Positions 35,984 through 45,319 of a DNA stretch of 64,000 nucleotides are shown here, piece after piece; the first letter of the stretch is position 1, and each line of letters starts with the position of its first letter. The translations under genes and the position numbers were made by a program. Source of the stretch: Heliopora coerulea (lineage: Eukaryota; Cnidaria; Anthozoa; Scleralcyonacea; Helioporidae); NCBI GenBank assembly GCA_030142905.1, contig JASJOG010000144.1:1-64000 (forward strand), read 5' to 3'. The notes under the pieces were generated by a model. That model was not told the DNA's origin, ran no database searches, and worked only from the letters and a program-made list of their open reading frames with translations.

Positions 35984-37429
35984 TGGGCCATAGAGAAACC
36001 GGTTCGAGCTCCTGTCACACTTACCGTATCTTATGACATTTTTAGACGAATTCGACCAACTGAAATATCAGACGCTGACTGCGGGATCGGTCCTTCGAAG
36101 GACACATCCGCACAACCTTCTTCGCCCGAAATTAACACAAAACGACCTAAATTAGAAGCAGCCGTCCAAACAGATGTCTTGGATACGATCAAAACACAAG
36201 AGACATCCAATACCGTAAACAGCTCGCAAAATTTTGTTGTAAAATCGCTTTTGAAGTCCACCTTCAGGAATGACTCCGAGAACAAAGATATGCCTTTGAT
36301 TTTGGACGTGTTTTCTATGTCGGAGGCCCCAAGCGGTCCCCAGCAGTCGAGTTCCGTTCCAAGGCAAGAAAGCAATTTTCCGGTAACGCCGCCATGCTCG
36401 CCTCCTCTTGTCCAACTTGGGCCGTTCAGTGCGACTCCAGTAACGAGTCAAAATGTTCATTTCCGCAAGGAAAACGCAAATTCCTGCGGTTTTGCAACTG
36501 AAAGCGTTAACATTCAGCGTGCTCGCAATTTTGAAGTCTTTAACAGTGATTCGCGAATGCCATATACTCATTATCGGATGGAACAAATGAGCAATAATCC
36601 GCTCGGGTTTACGAATGGTTTAATTCAAAGAGGTAGGTCCATGAACCGACCTGAAAACTCAATTTATGGACAACAGGCCTATATTGAACCTAACAACAAC
36701 ACAGTTACCAGCCACTTCAACCATCACCAAGACTTCGTAACAAACGGCGACAAACCACCCATTGAGCATTTGAGAGATATGTTTACACCGTCTAACAAAT
36801 ATTTGGTACCGAAAGAAAGTTTCTTGGCCAAAGGAAGTAGTCTGTATACACGCTTTAAACTTCAGCGAGACTCGAAAATGTCGGAAAACAATCCGCCAAA
36901 TCAATACGTCCCTTCTCCTGTTGAGCTCCCGAAGACTTCGCCGAGAAATTTACCCCAAATGGACCCTAAGGACGGTTCTTGTGAAAACGTTTCGAATCTA
37001 CCACAGACATCTGTCATTAATAATCGGGGAATTAATAAAAGAAATGAAGTCTGTGTTGGTTTAAATGCTAGTTGTTCTACAAATATTTTGTTACCCACAG
37101 ACAAACGTGAAACGAATGTGAGCTGTGCGTCACTATTGCAAGAATATGGACGAAATAGAGTTTTACGGGATCAAGTACAGGCTCCAGTCAGTAATCCGCC
37201 GAGCAATTGGTATCAGACGAGACTGCCTCGTGTTTCTGAGCCCGCACCGTGCGGTCAGCGAAGTGAGAAGAAGTACGGCACAGAACAATCTCCGGGAACT
37301 ACATCGTCACCTAGTGACAGAAGTTCGACTTTCTTAACACCCCGTGATGTCAAGGTACGAAAGCTAAAGAAACTTCTCGAGGAACAGGAAGCCACATTGA
37401 AAAGACTGAAAACTAATAATCAGTCCTAG
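35984..37429 (+). CDS. LRIF1-like protein B, 3' exon (5' end missing)
   Basis: An open frame runs from a TTTTTCCTTAG acceptor (ending at 35983) to a stop at 37429, 481 codons. There is no early ATG in this frame, so an upstream exon must supply the start. The exon opens with 'PVTLTVSYDIF', which may correspond to the ITSVYSLA motif of its two neighbours. A long Ser/Pro/Asn-rich region follows, including 'PVTPPCSPPLVQLG'. The end is 'TPRDVKVRKLKKLLEEQEAT', a leucine helix stopping a few residues before the terminus, as in vertebrate LRIF1. There are no membrane segments. By analogy it would be a nuclear adaptor protein, a tentative inference. It lies opposite in direction to the 39.5-42.6 kb paralogue, tail to tail. 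Confidence 0.78.
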   Translation, partial: WAIEKPVRAPVTLTVSYDIFRRIRPTEISDADCGIGPSKDTSAQPSSPEINTKRPKLEAAVQTDVLDTIKTQETSNTVNSSQNFVVKSLLKSTFRNDSENKDMPLILDVFSMSEAPSGPQQSSSVPRQESNFPVTPPCSPPLVQLGPFSATPVTSQNVHFRKENANSCGFATESVNIQRARNFEVFNSDSRMPYTHYRMEQMSNNPLGFTNGLIQRGRSMNRPENSIYGQQAYIEPNNNTVTSHFNHHQDFVTNGDKPPIEHLRDMFTPSNKYLVPKESFLAKGSSLYTRFKLQRDSKMSENNPPNQYVPSPVELPKTSPRNLPQMDPKDGSCENVSNLPQTSVINNRGINKRNEVCVGLNASCSTNILLPTDKRETNVSCASLLQEYGRNRVLRDQVQAPVSNPPSNWYQTRLPRVSEPAPCGQRSEKKYGTEQSPGTTSSPSDRSSTFLTPRDVKVRKLKKLLEEQEATLKRLKTNNQS

Positions 37430-39493
37430 AAAGTAACCATTTCCTAGACTTTGGATTACATATCAATTTCAAAAAACGAAAGTCGGAGTGCAAAATTTGC
37501 CATTCTTCCTTACAGATACACCTTCATTTGGGGGTTTTGTTTATGATTTTAACCATCTCCTACTACGAAGAGTCGTTATATGGTTGACAAAAATATTTAA
37601 ATTCAACTTTCTTAAGCGTGCTAACACGTATTGATGTAATTATGACAGAGTTATATTTTATGTTGAGTGTTATTTATTAATATTTCAGAGATATCAACTT
37701 TGTTGTCATTATGTTTTGCCCTACCTGGCGTCTTGGTCGTAAATAAGCGGTCGCATTGTCTCTTGAATTATCCCAACAGACGCACTTTACGGAATTATTC
37801 TTTCACCAGAACGCTCAATCCAATCAAACCGTGCAGCTGAACCATGACGAATCTTATCTTCGTTACTGGGACCTCAGTAAACTGAAAGACTCGGGATATG
37901 GAGCATATTCATCCTCTTTTACCTCTGACATCTAGTTTGCCGAGGTTGCCCTGGGAACGAGGATGTGCCAGATGTGCATTTTTCCATCCCGTAATCGCCG
38001 ATTGCCAACCGGGACATATGACACCCGACCAGTACAATGAATCTTGGGTAAGGAAACTCCAGTATATCCGAGCTTCCGACTAATGTTGTTGCCCGTTCTG
38101 AAAAATGTTTAAAATGCCGAAAAGCATAACTGAAACGGTGATGTATGTAACTGGATATGGCTTGCTAGGACAGCAGTCAACATCCGGATCCCATCAGGGT
38201 TCTCCCTGTCCGATGTTCTTTGTGGGCGTAAGACTTGTTCCCAATCTTACAGCTCTTTACAAAAATGAATCTTGGCTTAAACCTCCTTCACAATGCTATA
38301 AATTTTGTCGGATAAATAGTCATTATGCTGAGGCCAGCTGTACGAGGTCTTTAGGATAAGTTTTAGCCAATGAAACCCTTGCCCATACTGTTTAGCCTGC
38401 CGAACTTCAATCTTACTTTATTTTAAAGCCCAGATAGTGCTGTTTACACGCCAGGACTTACCCGACAGATTAGCTATTCCTGCTTCGTACAAATGGCGCC
38501 ATTAAATTATGTTATCTATGGGTCACATGAAGGAACAGTATATGATGTATTAGCATATACCTCGCAGGTGAATAGGGTTTTTTGCACCATCTGGTTGGTT
38601 TCTCTGTCTCAGAATATCCTGCACAATTCACCTCTGAGCAAAACAAGATGGCGTCCAGTAGTGTTTATGTTACGGAAGAACTTTTTTAATAAACGAAGTC
38701 GCCGTGCCAGACAGTACCAGATAAGCAACGAAATTTGGCATGAAAGTATTCAAAGATATGTATTTCTTTTAGTTTTTAGTGACAAATGCACTAAAGATTT
38801 GTTTGAAAATGTTTTGTTTACAGATGAGTGGGCGACAAGCCGACGTTCCATAAAATTGTTTTAAAAGTTTGAAAAAAATATGCGAAAACAATTTTGCGGG
38901 GTATATGCGAAAACAATTTTTCACCTCAGTGTTGGTGAATTCACCTCCACTTTCGTGAATAATTGTTATTTATACCAGATCCATCAAAACCCGTGAAAGA
39001 CCATTTCCAAGATTCTTTTTGCTTCTGCTTCAAAACAAATTCTGCTAAGCTCTGGTTAAAAAGTTGATTTAATTCACACGAAAAACGGTTTTGGTATAGT
39101 ATGCTTTCATTTGGTATCGCTTCGAAGCGGACACAGGAGGCAATTAGGAAATTCCCTAATGTTGGTTATTTCGACATGAAATCGGGCATACCTTAACCTA
39201 GGAGGGACTGGGCTTGAGTACGCATAATTTGCAACCGGAAGAACAATTCACGTGTGAGATGACGATTTTCATAGTCACCCAACTCTCTTTTCCAGTTTCT
39301 TACTCACGCACACGTTTATGACGCACACTCGCATTAAACATTTTTTTTTTTCTCAAATAATTTTATCTTTGGAACACAAACTTCATTTAACGGTTTTGTT
39401 CAAAAAGTATATTAATATATGAATATTCAATAATACCTTGAATAACGTGCATATTCAGTTAAATTAACCCAGTATCAATGTGGAAAACGCAAT
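37430..39493. other. Intergenic, between convergent paralogues
   Basis: The 3' flanks of two tail-to-tail genes meet here. The 37898-38080 frame contains a common-looking repeat phrase, 'CCGAGGTTGCCCTGGGAAC'. No gene recognised. Confidence 0.45.
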
Positions 39494-42400
39494 CTAGAGA
39501 TCCGAATTAAGAGAAGATACGACATGCTCTAGGCCTAGCAGCTTTGTAAAATCTGGATCGTCAGGGTTTGGAATAAATTCAGAATTATCATCTCGTTGGA
39601 CAGGAGATTTTGCCGTAACTTCCTCGTTTTTCTTTGGAGCTAAGCAAGGTTTTACGGCACTAAAAACTTTTTTGTCTTCACGAACCTCTGGTTTTGTAAC
39701 GGTTCCTGGATTTGATACGTAAAATACTACTTTTCCTGGGTCATTGTTTGCTGTTGAAAGGAAAACCTCTTGGGGCTTTGGAGTTGCACCTCGCTGTACT
39801 ACATTGCAAAGTAAAATTTTGCCGCCAACAACGTCGTTCAGTTTAACACAAGGAGCCGCCACAGTCCCGCCAGCGTCGGGTTTAGGGAGAGAGTAAATAA
39901 GAAGTTTCTCATTTTGTTTTCCGCCAGAGTTATCTTGAGCAGGAACTAAAGGCAGTTTGGGAGCAAGGGCATGCAGCGGTCGTGATATGAGATTGTTGCT
40001 GGAATGGGCACATGTGACGACAGTACCAATTTGCTGAAGACCATGATCTGCATTCCTACCAGTGTAAGCACTCGCAGTAATGGTGTACACTTGGTTTGAA
40101 ATATTTTCGAGAGCTTTGTTAGATGAAACATTCAAGACCGCACTGCAAACTTCTGGACCACTGGTTTTGAGGGTGGCACTTTTTGGCAGTGTGCTATTAT
40201 GAGTAATGGCAACACTGGGGTTCCTGTCCCAGGAGGTATTTGTATTTGTACTTGAAACTTGGGGTGTATTGTTCAAAAGTGTGTTGGTGGGGATTTTTAG
40301 CGTTGCGAGGGGTTGCTTTGAATGGCTTGTATTTGGTGGGGTACTTGTGGTAAAAGAGTTTCCTTGAGTTACGATCGCACCAGAAGTCTTGCTTGGACAA
40401 GTATTTATGTTAGCAATGGGTGCCGGGCTTGGGTGATTATTAAGAGATTGGTTACTGTGGAATTCTAGAGTTCCGAGGACTTTCTTAGTTGTACTGCTGT
40501 TTACGGAGGGTGTGGTTCCTTGACTGAGAAATGTGGTACCTTGAGTAACAGCGACATCAGAATTCTTGTTGCCGTTTTCACTCGAGTTTGTGGTAGATCT
40601 TTGGTTTGGATGATTCTCTGAATCTTTGTTGCTAGCCATATCACTTGGTTGATTCAAACGAGGACTAGATGGTTTGTTCGTGGAAGCATTTGCCTTAGAG
40701 GCGCACAAATGATTAGAAGACTCCGAACTAAAAACATTTGCTGTTGCAGCGATGGGTTTGCAAACAGGAGGTACCCAGACATCACATTTGCCCGGTGCGT
40801 TACTTCCAGCTACCTCTCCAACAGTCTGAACAGATTTTGCGGTGGTTTCCTTAACTTGATTCTTCGATGAAGTCCCAGGTTCACGTTTATTGTCGACGGG
40901 AACGGCCAGTGTTCGAGTGTGCCCATCTATCACAGTCACATTTACTAAACGATATTTATCCGTTACACCTAAAGCATTTTGTTGCTTTAACACAGTTGCA
41001 CCAGGTTTTCTTTTGGGTGGTGAACACGCAACTTGTCCATCAGTAGGACTAGCTAACACCTTGTAGGGTAACTCCAGCTCACTGTTCTTTCTTTTAAGGA
41101 TGCTGGGTTGAGTTGACTGCCAGACTTTTGTATCAGGAACACTTCCCAATAGCTCCTTTTTTGGTTTTGGCTGGTCTTCTTTTGTTAGAGCCGGTTTGGG
41201 TGGAATAAACGCTCTACTGCCCGTCAATTTTGATGGCACACTCTCTGACTGTGCATCACTTTGGATCGACTGTTTTACCTTATCTAACTCCTTGCCACTT
41301 TTCTTTTTCAGTAACTTTATTCTAAGTTGCCTTTCGCCGGTATCTAACGCTCTGGGCGAAGGCGAATCAGGTATTTCACAATTTTTTTTGAAGCGGAGTT
41401 TTTCTAAGTCGTCTTCTTTTTGGCGTAGTAAATCCTTTAGACGGCGAATTCTGTCGTCTTGTTTTGTGACGAAGGGGAGTTCCTCCTTTTCTTCTCGAAG
41501 AGAATGATCAGGATTCGGAAAATCTTTCGAGTTCCCATTTTCGCGGCTTGATAAATGTTCTTCTCCAGAAATCGTGGCAGTTGTAAAACTGTCCTGCTTG
41601 TTCACCGAGCTGATCTCATTAATAAAATGGTCGCTTGAAGTACCTCCCTCGACTTGACTGGACGAGGACTTGTGTAGTTCCTTTAAGTTGTTGTCCACCG
41701 AATTGGGTGCATTAGATTGTTGAACTACCGACGGCTTGAGTTCTACCTTGAAATTGCTTTCCACCGCGGAGTTTTGAATAGGCTTTGGAAGGATAAAACG
41801 TTGATTCACATTTGCACTTGTTGCTTTAGGTGATTGGTAAGTATTCGTACGTGGTAAAATAGCATAGCCTTGATTCACCTGTTGACACTCGTTGGTTTGC
41901 AATACTGGTAAAATTCCTGTCTTACTGGCAGGAAAAGCACCATCAGCCCCACCGAAAGAATTAGTAGTCTGAAAATTTGGGGATGTTGTAGAGCTGGAAG
42001 TTCGGGATTTTTGTTTGTGGTCAGGTTGAAGTGTAGTGATGCTCTTGGTTATGGTAGCTGTAGAAGAACCAGGTGGTGGAGAGGACACCGTGATAACGCC
42101 ATTGGTACATTGAACTACAAAAGGTAAGTAACTCACGTTTGAAGTTGCGGCATCATTCAAGTCCCTTCGATCAGACATTGCCCCGTTTCCAATACTAGTC
42201 CCAGTCTCGCCTGAGGGAAGCTGTTGTGATGTCACTTTGTCGGGAGAAACACCACCAAGATTGCAATTGTCCTGGAGTGGTTCAGTGCCGACACAGTCGG
42301 CTAACGAGTATACAGAGGTGATGAGAGGGAAACCTTCGTCTTTTTCCACCAACAACACACTTTCGTCGTAGCCAGGCGTCGTGGCCTGGCTTCTTTCATG

Positions 42401-42580
42401 CTTCACTTTTGGTTCCGTTGAGTCCTCGCTTGATCTCAACTTTCCCTCAAGGTCCCCGTGGATATTTGTGGTATTTGTTCCTTCAAGTTTCTTACGTTTC
42501 GTACAACGGCTGTTCATGAACTGTCGTCGTATTTTTTCTTTGACAACTGAGCTGATACTAAACTTTGACGACTTCATCAT
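39494..42580 (-). CDS. LRIF1-like protein C (1028 residues), function unknown
   Basis: A large minus-strand exon. I start it at ATG 42580-42578, because the in-frame sequence just upstream reads as a splice acceptor (CATTCTTACCTCAG), so a 5' non-coding exon is likely. The N-terminus is basic ('KEKIRRQFMNSRCTKRKKLE', a possible nuclear signal). Next come 'PLITSVYSLAD' (85-95) and a helix 'RIRRLKDLLRQKEDDLEKLR' (about 377-396), a close match in pattern to the LRIF1 C-terminal helix. A Ser/Thr/Asn-rich middle follows, with 'KYRLVNVTVIDGHTRTL', and an acidic end contains 'FTKLLGLEHVV'. The last two segments are reminiscent of other conserved LRIF1 pieces but in a different order. There is no signal peptide or membrane span. 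A nuclear chromatin role is inferred; only the paralogy within the window is seen directly. Confidence 0.82.
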   Translation of the reverse strand: MMKSSKFSISSVVKEKIRRQFMNSRCTKRKKLEGTNTTNIHGDLEGKLRSSEDSTEPKVKHERSQATTPGYDESVLLVEKDEGFPLITSVYSLADCVGTEPLQDNCNLGGVSPDKVTSQQLPSGETGTSIGNGAMSDRRDLNDAATSNVSYLPFVVQCTNGVITVSSPPPGSSTATITKSITTLQPDHKQKSRTSSSTTSPNFQTTNSFGGADGAFPASKTGILPVLQTNECQQVNQGYAILPRTNTYQSPKATSANVNQRFILPKPIQNSAVESNFKVELKPSVVQQSNAPNSVDNNLKELHKSSSSQVEGGTSSDHFINEISSVNKQDSFTTATISGEEHLSSRENGNSKDFPNPDHSLREEKEELPFVTKQDDRIRRLKDLLRQKEDDLEKLRFKKNCEIPDSPSPRALDTGERQLRIKLLKKKSGKELDKVKQSIQSDAQSESVPSKLTGSRAFIPPKPALTKEDQPKPKKELLGSVPDTKVWQSTQPSILKRKNSELELPYKVLASPTDGQVACSPPKRKPGATVLKQQNALGVTDKYRLVNVTVIDGHTRTLAVPVDNKREPGTSSKNQVKETTAKSVQTVGEVAGSNAPGKCDVWVPPVCKPIAATANVFSSESSNHLCASKANASTNKPSSPRLNQPSDMASNKDSENHPNQRSTTNSSENGNKNSDVAVTQGTTFLSQGTTPSVNSSTTKKVLGTLEFHSNQSLNNHPSPAPIANINTCPSKTSGAIVTQGNSFTTSTPPNTSHSKQPLATLKIPTNTLLNNTPQVSSTNTNTSWDRNPSVAITHNSTLPKSATLKTSGPEVCSAVLNVSSNKALENISNQVYTITASAYTGRNADHGLQQIGTVVTCAHSSNNLISRPLHALAPKLPLVPAQDNSGGKQNEKLLIYSLPKPDAGGTVAAPCVKLNDVVGGKILLCNVVQRGATPKPQEVFLSTANNDPGKVVFYVSNPGTVTKPEVREDKKVFSAVKPCLAPKKNEEVTAKSPVQRDDNSEFIPNPDDPDFTKLLGLEHVVSSLNSDL

Positions 42581-42683
42581 CTGAGGTAAGAATGACAAAA
42601 GTTAATACTATACACAGGGTTAACAGGGAACGGCATCACGGAAGCTAGGGGATTTAGTTACTTTAACGGGGGGTACTTCTTAG

Positions 42684-42974
42684 CAGTGGCGGACACTTCA
42701 GGAAATATTGGGGGGCGAGTGACGAAGGCACGAGCCTTCTAGGGGGGTCTGGGGGTATGCTCCCCCAGAAAATTAGAAATTTCGAATACCGTTTCTTGTT
42801 TGTTTTTAAACAGTGCCATTTTGTTCTGTTATGTGGATTGTTTGTTGTTGTCATTGTACTTCCTTTTCTTAAAATGAAGACCTCCTTGTGCTTCCCTTTT
42901 TCAAAATGAAAGCTTCAGCTGAAATTATTGGGGGGGGCGATCGCCCCCCTCGCCCCCCCTAGTGTCCGCCACTG
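42684..42974. mobile_element. hAT-type MITE with 8-bp target duplication
   Basis: The 291-base element begins CAGTGGCGGACACT and ends AGTGTCCGCCACTG, exact inverted repeats. It is flanked on both sides by the 8-bp duplication CTTCTTAG (42676-42683 and 42975-42982). Internal G- and C-runs are mirrored. No coding capacity. Its right edge touches the left arm of the Penelope-like element. Confidence 0.92.
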
Positions 42975-42982
42975 CTTCTTAG

Positions 42983-43910
42983 TCGTTGTAAGAAAATAAG
43001 AGCCCAGCTCAATATCTTAAGTTGGAAACCCATGAATGAATGAGACAAACAGTAAGTTTGAATAAAATTTTACTAAAGTTTCGTTGCCACATGCAACATT
43101 TTCAAAGTGGATAAAATTACTTGAGTGATAACAGCTATATATCTGTTTACATGTGAATAATTAATTACTAGATAAACCAATAAGGACGAACCGACAAAGT
43201 TGCGAAGTGATATTTACTGTAGAAAAGCCTATTATACATGCACAGCTAAAATAAGGACAGTGGTATCGAAGGAATGTTTTCATTTAAAGAGAGTTTGGAT
43301 TTAGAAATTAATAAGCTTTCCTGAATCACTAGTTCAAGGTTAGAACCGGAGCGGGCGGAAGAAATGATGGAGAAGTCGTTAGGAAAGATTGCGTGTTGAG
43401 TGTGATGAGTATGAGCGAGAATGATCGAGAGTGAATGTCTGGTTAGCTTTTTGCCGGTAGAGGGTAAAACTCCCATATGTTCTGAGATTCGGGTATGAAA
43501 ATGTCGGCGAGTTTGGCCGAAATACAACGCTCCGCAGCATTGACACTTATACTGATAAACTATACGCGATCGCATTAACATGGGGATTCAATCTTTAAAG
43601 TGGAAGAAACTGGACAGTCGTCTACCTGGCCCGAAGATAAACCGTGTTATTTTAGCTGTGCATGTATAATAGGCTTTTCTACAGTAAATATCACTTCGTA
43701 ATTTTGTCGGTTCATCCTTATTGGTTTATCTACTAATTAATTATTCACATGTAAACAGATACATAGCTGTTATCACTTCTGTAATTTTATCTACTCTGAA
43801 GATGTTGCATGTGGCAACGAAACTTTAGTAAAATTTTATTCAAACTTACTGTTTGTTTCATTCATTCATGGGTTTCCAACTTAAGATATTGAGCTGGGCT
43901 CTTTCCTTAC
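42983..43910 (-). mobile_element. Truncated Penelope-like element with inverted terminal repeats
   Basis: Arms 42983-43254 and 43647-43910 are inverted copies of about 265 bases, recognisable by 'CGAAACTTTAGTAAAATTTT' and 'ATGCACAGCTAAAATA'. They enclose the endonuclease fragment at 43246-43581. Penelope-like elements are known to carry terminal repeats in direct or inverted orientation. The reverse transcriptase domain has been lost, so the copy is dead. Confidence 0.85.
43246..43581 (-). pseudogene. GIY-YIG endonuclease fragment of a Penelope-like element
   Basis: 111 codons with 'VYQYKCQCCGALYFGQTRRH' then 'RISEH', the cysteine-bearing GIY-YIG pattern found at the C-terminus of Penelope-like polymerases. 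The frame is broken just upstream by a stop, and no polymerase domain is present. Confidence 0.85.
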
Positions 43911-44477
43911 TACGACTACGTTTTCCGCCCAGAAAATCTAAAGCTGTGGTGCTGCTTAGTTATTTCTTTTAGAAAAGGGTTCAAATAGAATATCGTTTAC
44001 TAGGCATTTTCAATTCATAAACTTTTCTCATTCTCTCGTAAAAGAAAGGTAAGACATTGTAGGACACAAAAATTATCCCTACGGAACTAGCGGTTGTAGT
44101 ACGGGAACTACACTTCACTTTACTTTGACTTTGGTGGCCAATATTCCATCATTTTTGGAACCAATGACCACGACTCAAAGTCTTAAAATAACTGAAAGAT
44201 AGTGTCGTATTTTGAACCAGATCAGTAAATGGTTAGACTCTAAGGTCTTCTCATGACTTCAAATCGTAGTTTCTCGCGTTCCTTGTCAACTGGGGAATTT
44301 TCAGCACAGACTTTCTCCGGGTAAGTCTCTATCTGTGGCAACGCTGGATCTGCTGCCAAACGCAATACGCATGCGTACTTTTCTGAAGCTTCCATTTGCT
44401 TTTGTCAACTGATATTTTGCGTTTCGTATAAAAATTGTCTTTTTTGGAATCTGAGATGCCCAGGTCCTTTTCATCAT
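43911..44477. other. Gene-free stretch
   Basis: No gene or repeat boundary recognised. Confidence 0.4.
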
Positions 44478-44481
44478 TTAA

Positions 44482-44765
44482 GGGTCTGTTAACATGAAAA
44501 CCGGTTCGAGAGGTTAAGTGGGATCTCGTCGTGAAAGTATCTTCCTCTTATTTATTACATCCCGTTTATATGGAGAAGGTATTGGCGGGACGTTTTTCGT
44601 CCCGTCCAGGCAAAGCGGAAAATTTTTCCCGATTGCATTTGCAATTATTCTGCCAGGTAAACTCGTCTTGAAAAACGTCCCGTCTCGCCTTCGAAATAAA
44701 CAGCGCGTAAACCCGAGATAAAAACGTCCTGACGATCCCGTCCTGCCTTCCGTATAAACAGCTCC
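44482..44765. mobile_element. MITE flanked by TTAA
   Basis: The ends GGGTCTGTTAACATG and TATAAACAGCTCC are imperfect inverted repeats. TTAA lies on both sides (44478-44481, 44766-44769). 284 bases, no coding capacity. Confidence 0.6.
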
Positions 44766-44905
44766 TTAATCCCAAAGCTTTGATGCGTATCAGAATCAAA
44801 TTAAATTTCAAAGAAACAATTCCCAAAAGTAACCTCACATGGTCTGAAAGAAGCAGACAAACTGAAGACAGGAAAAGGTTCATTGTGTTCGTCAGAGAAG
44901 ACTAA

Positions 44906-45316
44906 GGGTCTGTATACACGAATTCGGGTTCGTCACCAACTCGTGTCAGGACGCCAACCCGGGTTGTTAATAAATTTTGTTCACATGGGCCCAAGTTGCC
45001 AGCCATCCAAGGCTGGTTCACCCAATCCGGGACGATGGAGCAGTTGACTCAGGAGAACGATCATGCATTCTGGGTAAGGGAGTGAACCCGGGTTTATGCA
45101 TCTACTACCACTTTACACGAACCCAAGCCATTTCAAGTCATGCTTACATAAAGAGTAAAATTTCACATCCACGCCAACCCGGGTCTACCAGGGTCACGCC
45201 AACGGGTAACCCGGCAAAGCTGGTTCACCCGGCTATCGTGTTAACATTTACAGGAGTTGATTGGCAGACGGGTTGATTCGGGTTGACCGCCAACCTGGGT
45301 TCGTGTAAACAAGTCC
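44906..45316. mobile_element. MITE flanked by TAA (Harbinger-like)
   Basis: The ends GGGTCTGTATACACGAA and TTCGTGTAAACAAGTCC are inverted repeats differing at four positions. TAA lies on both sides (44903-44905, 45317-45319), fitting PIF/Harbinger duplications. Several internal 'CAACCCGGGT' motifs occur. It shares its terminal GGGTCTGT with the neighbour at 44482. Confidence 0.65.
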
Positions 45317-45319
45317 TAA

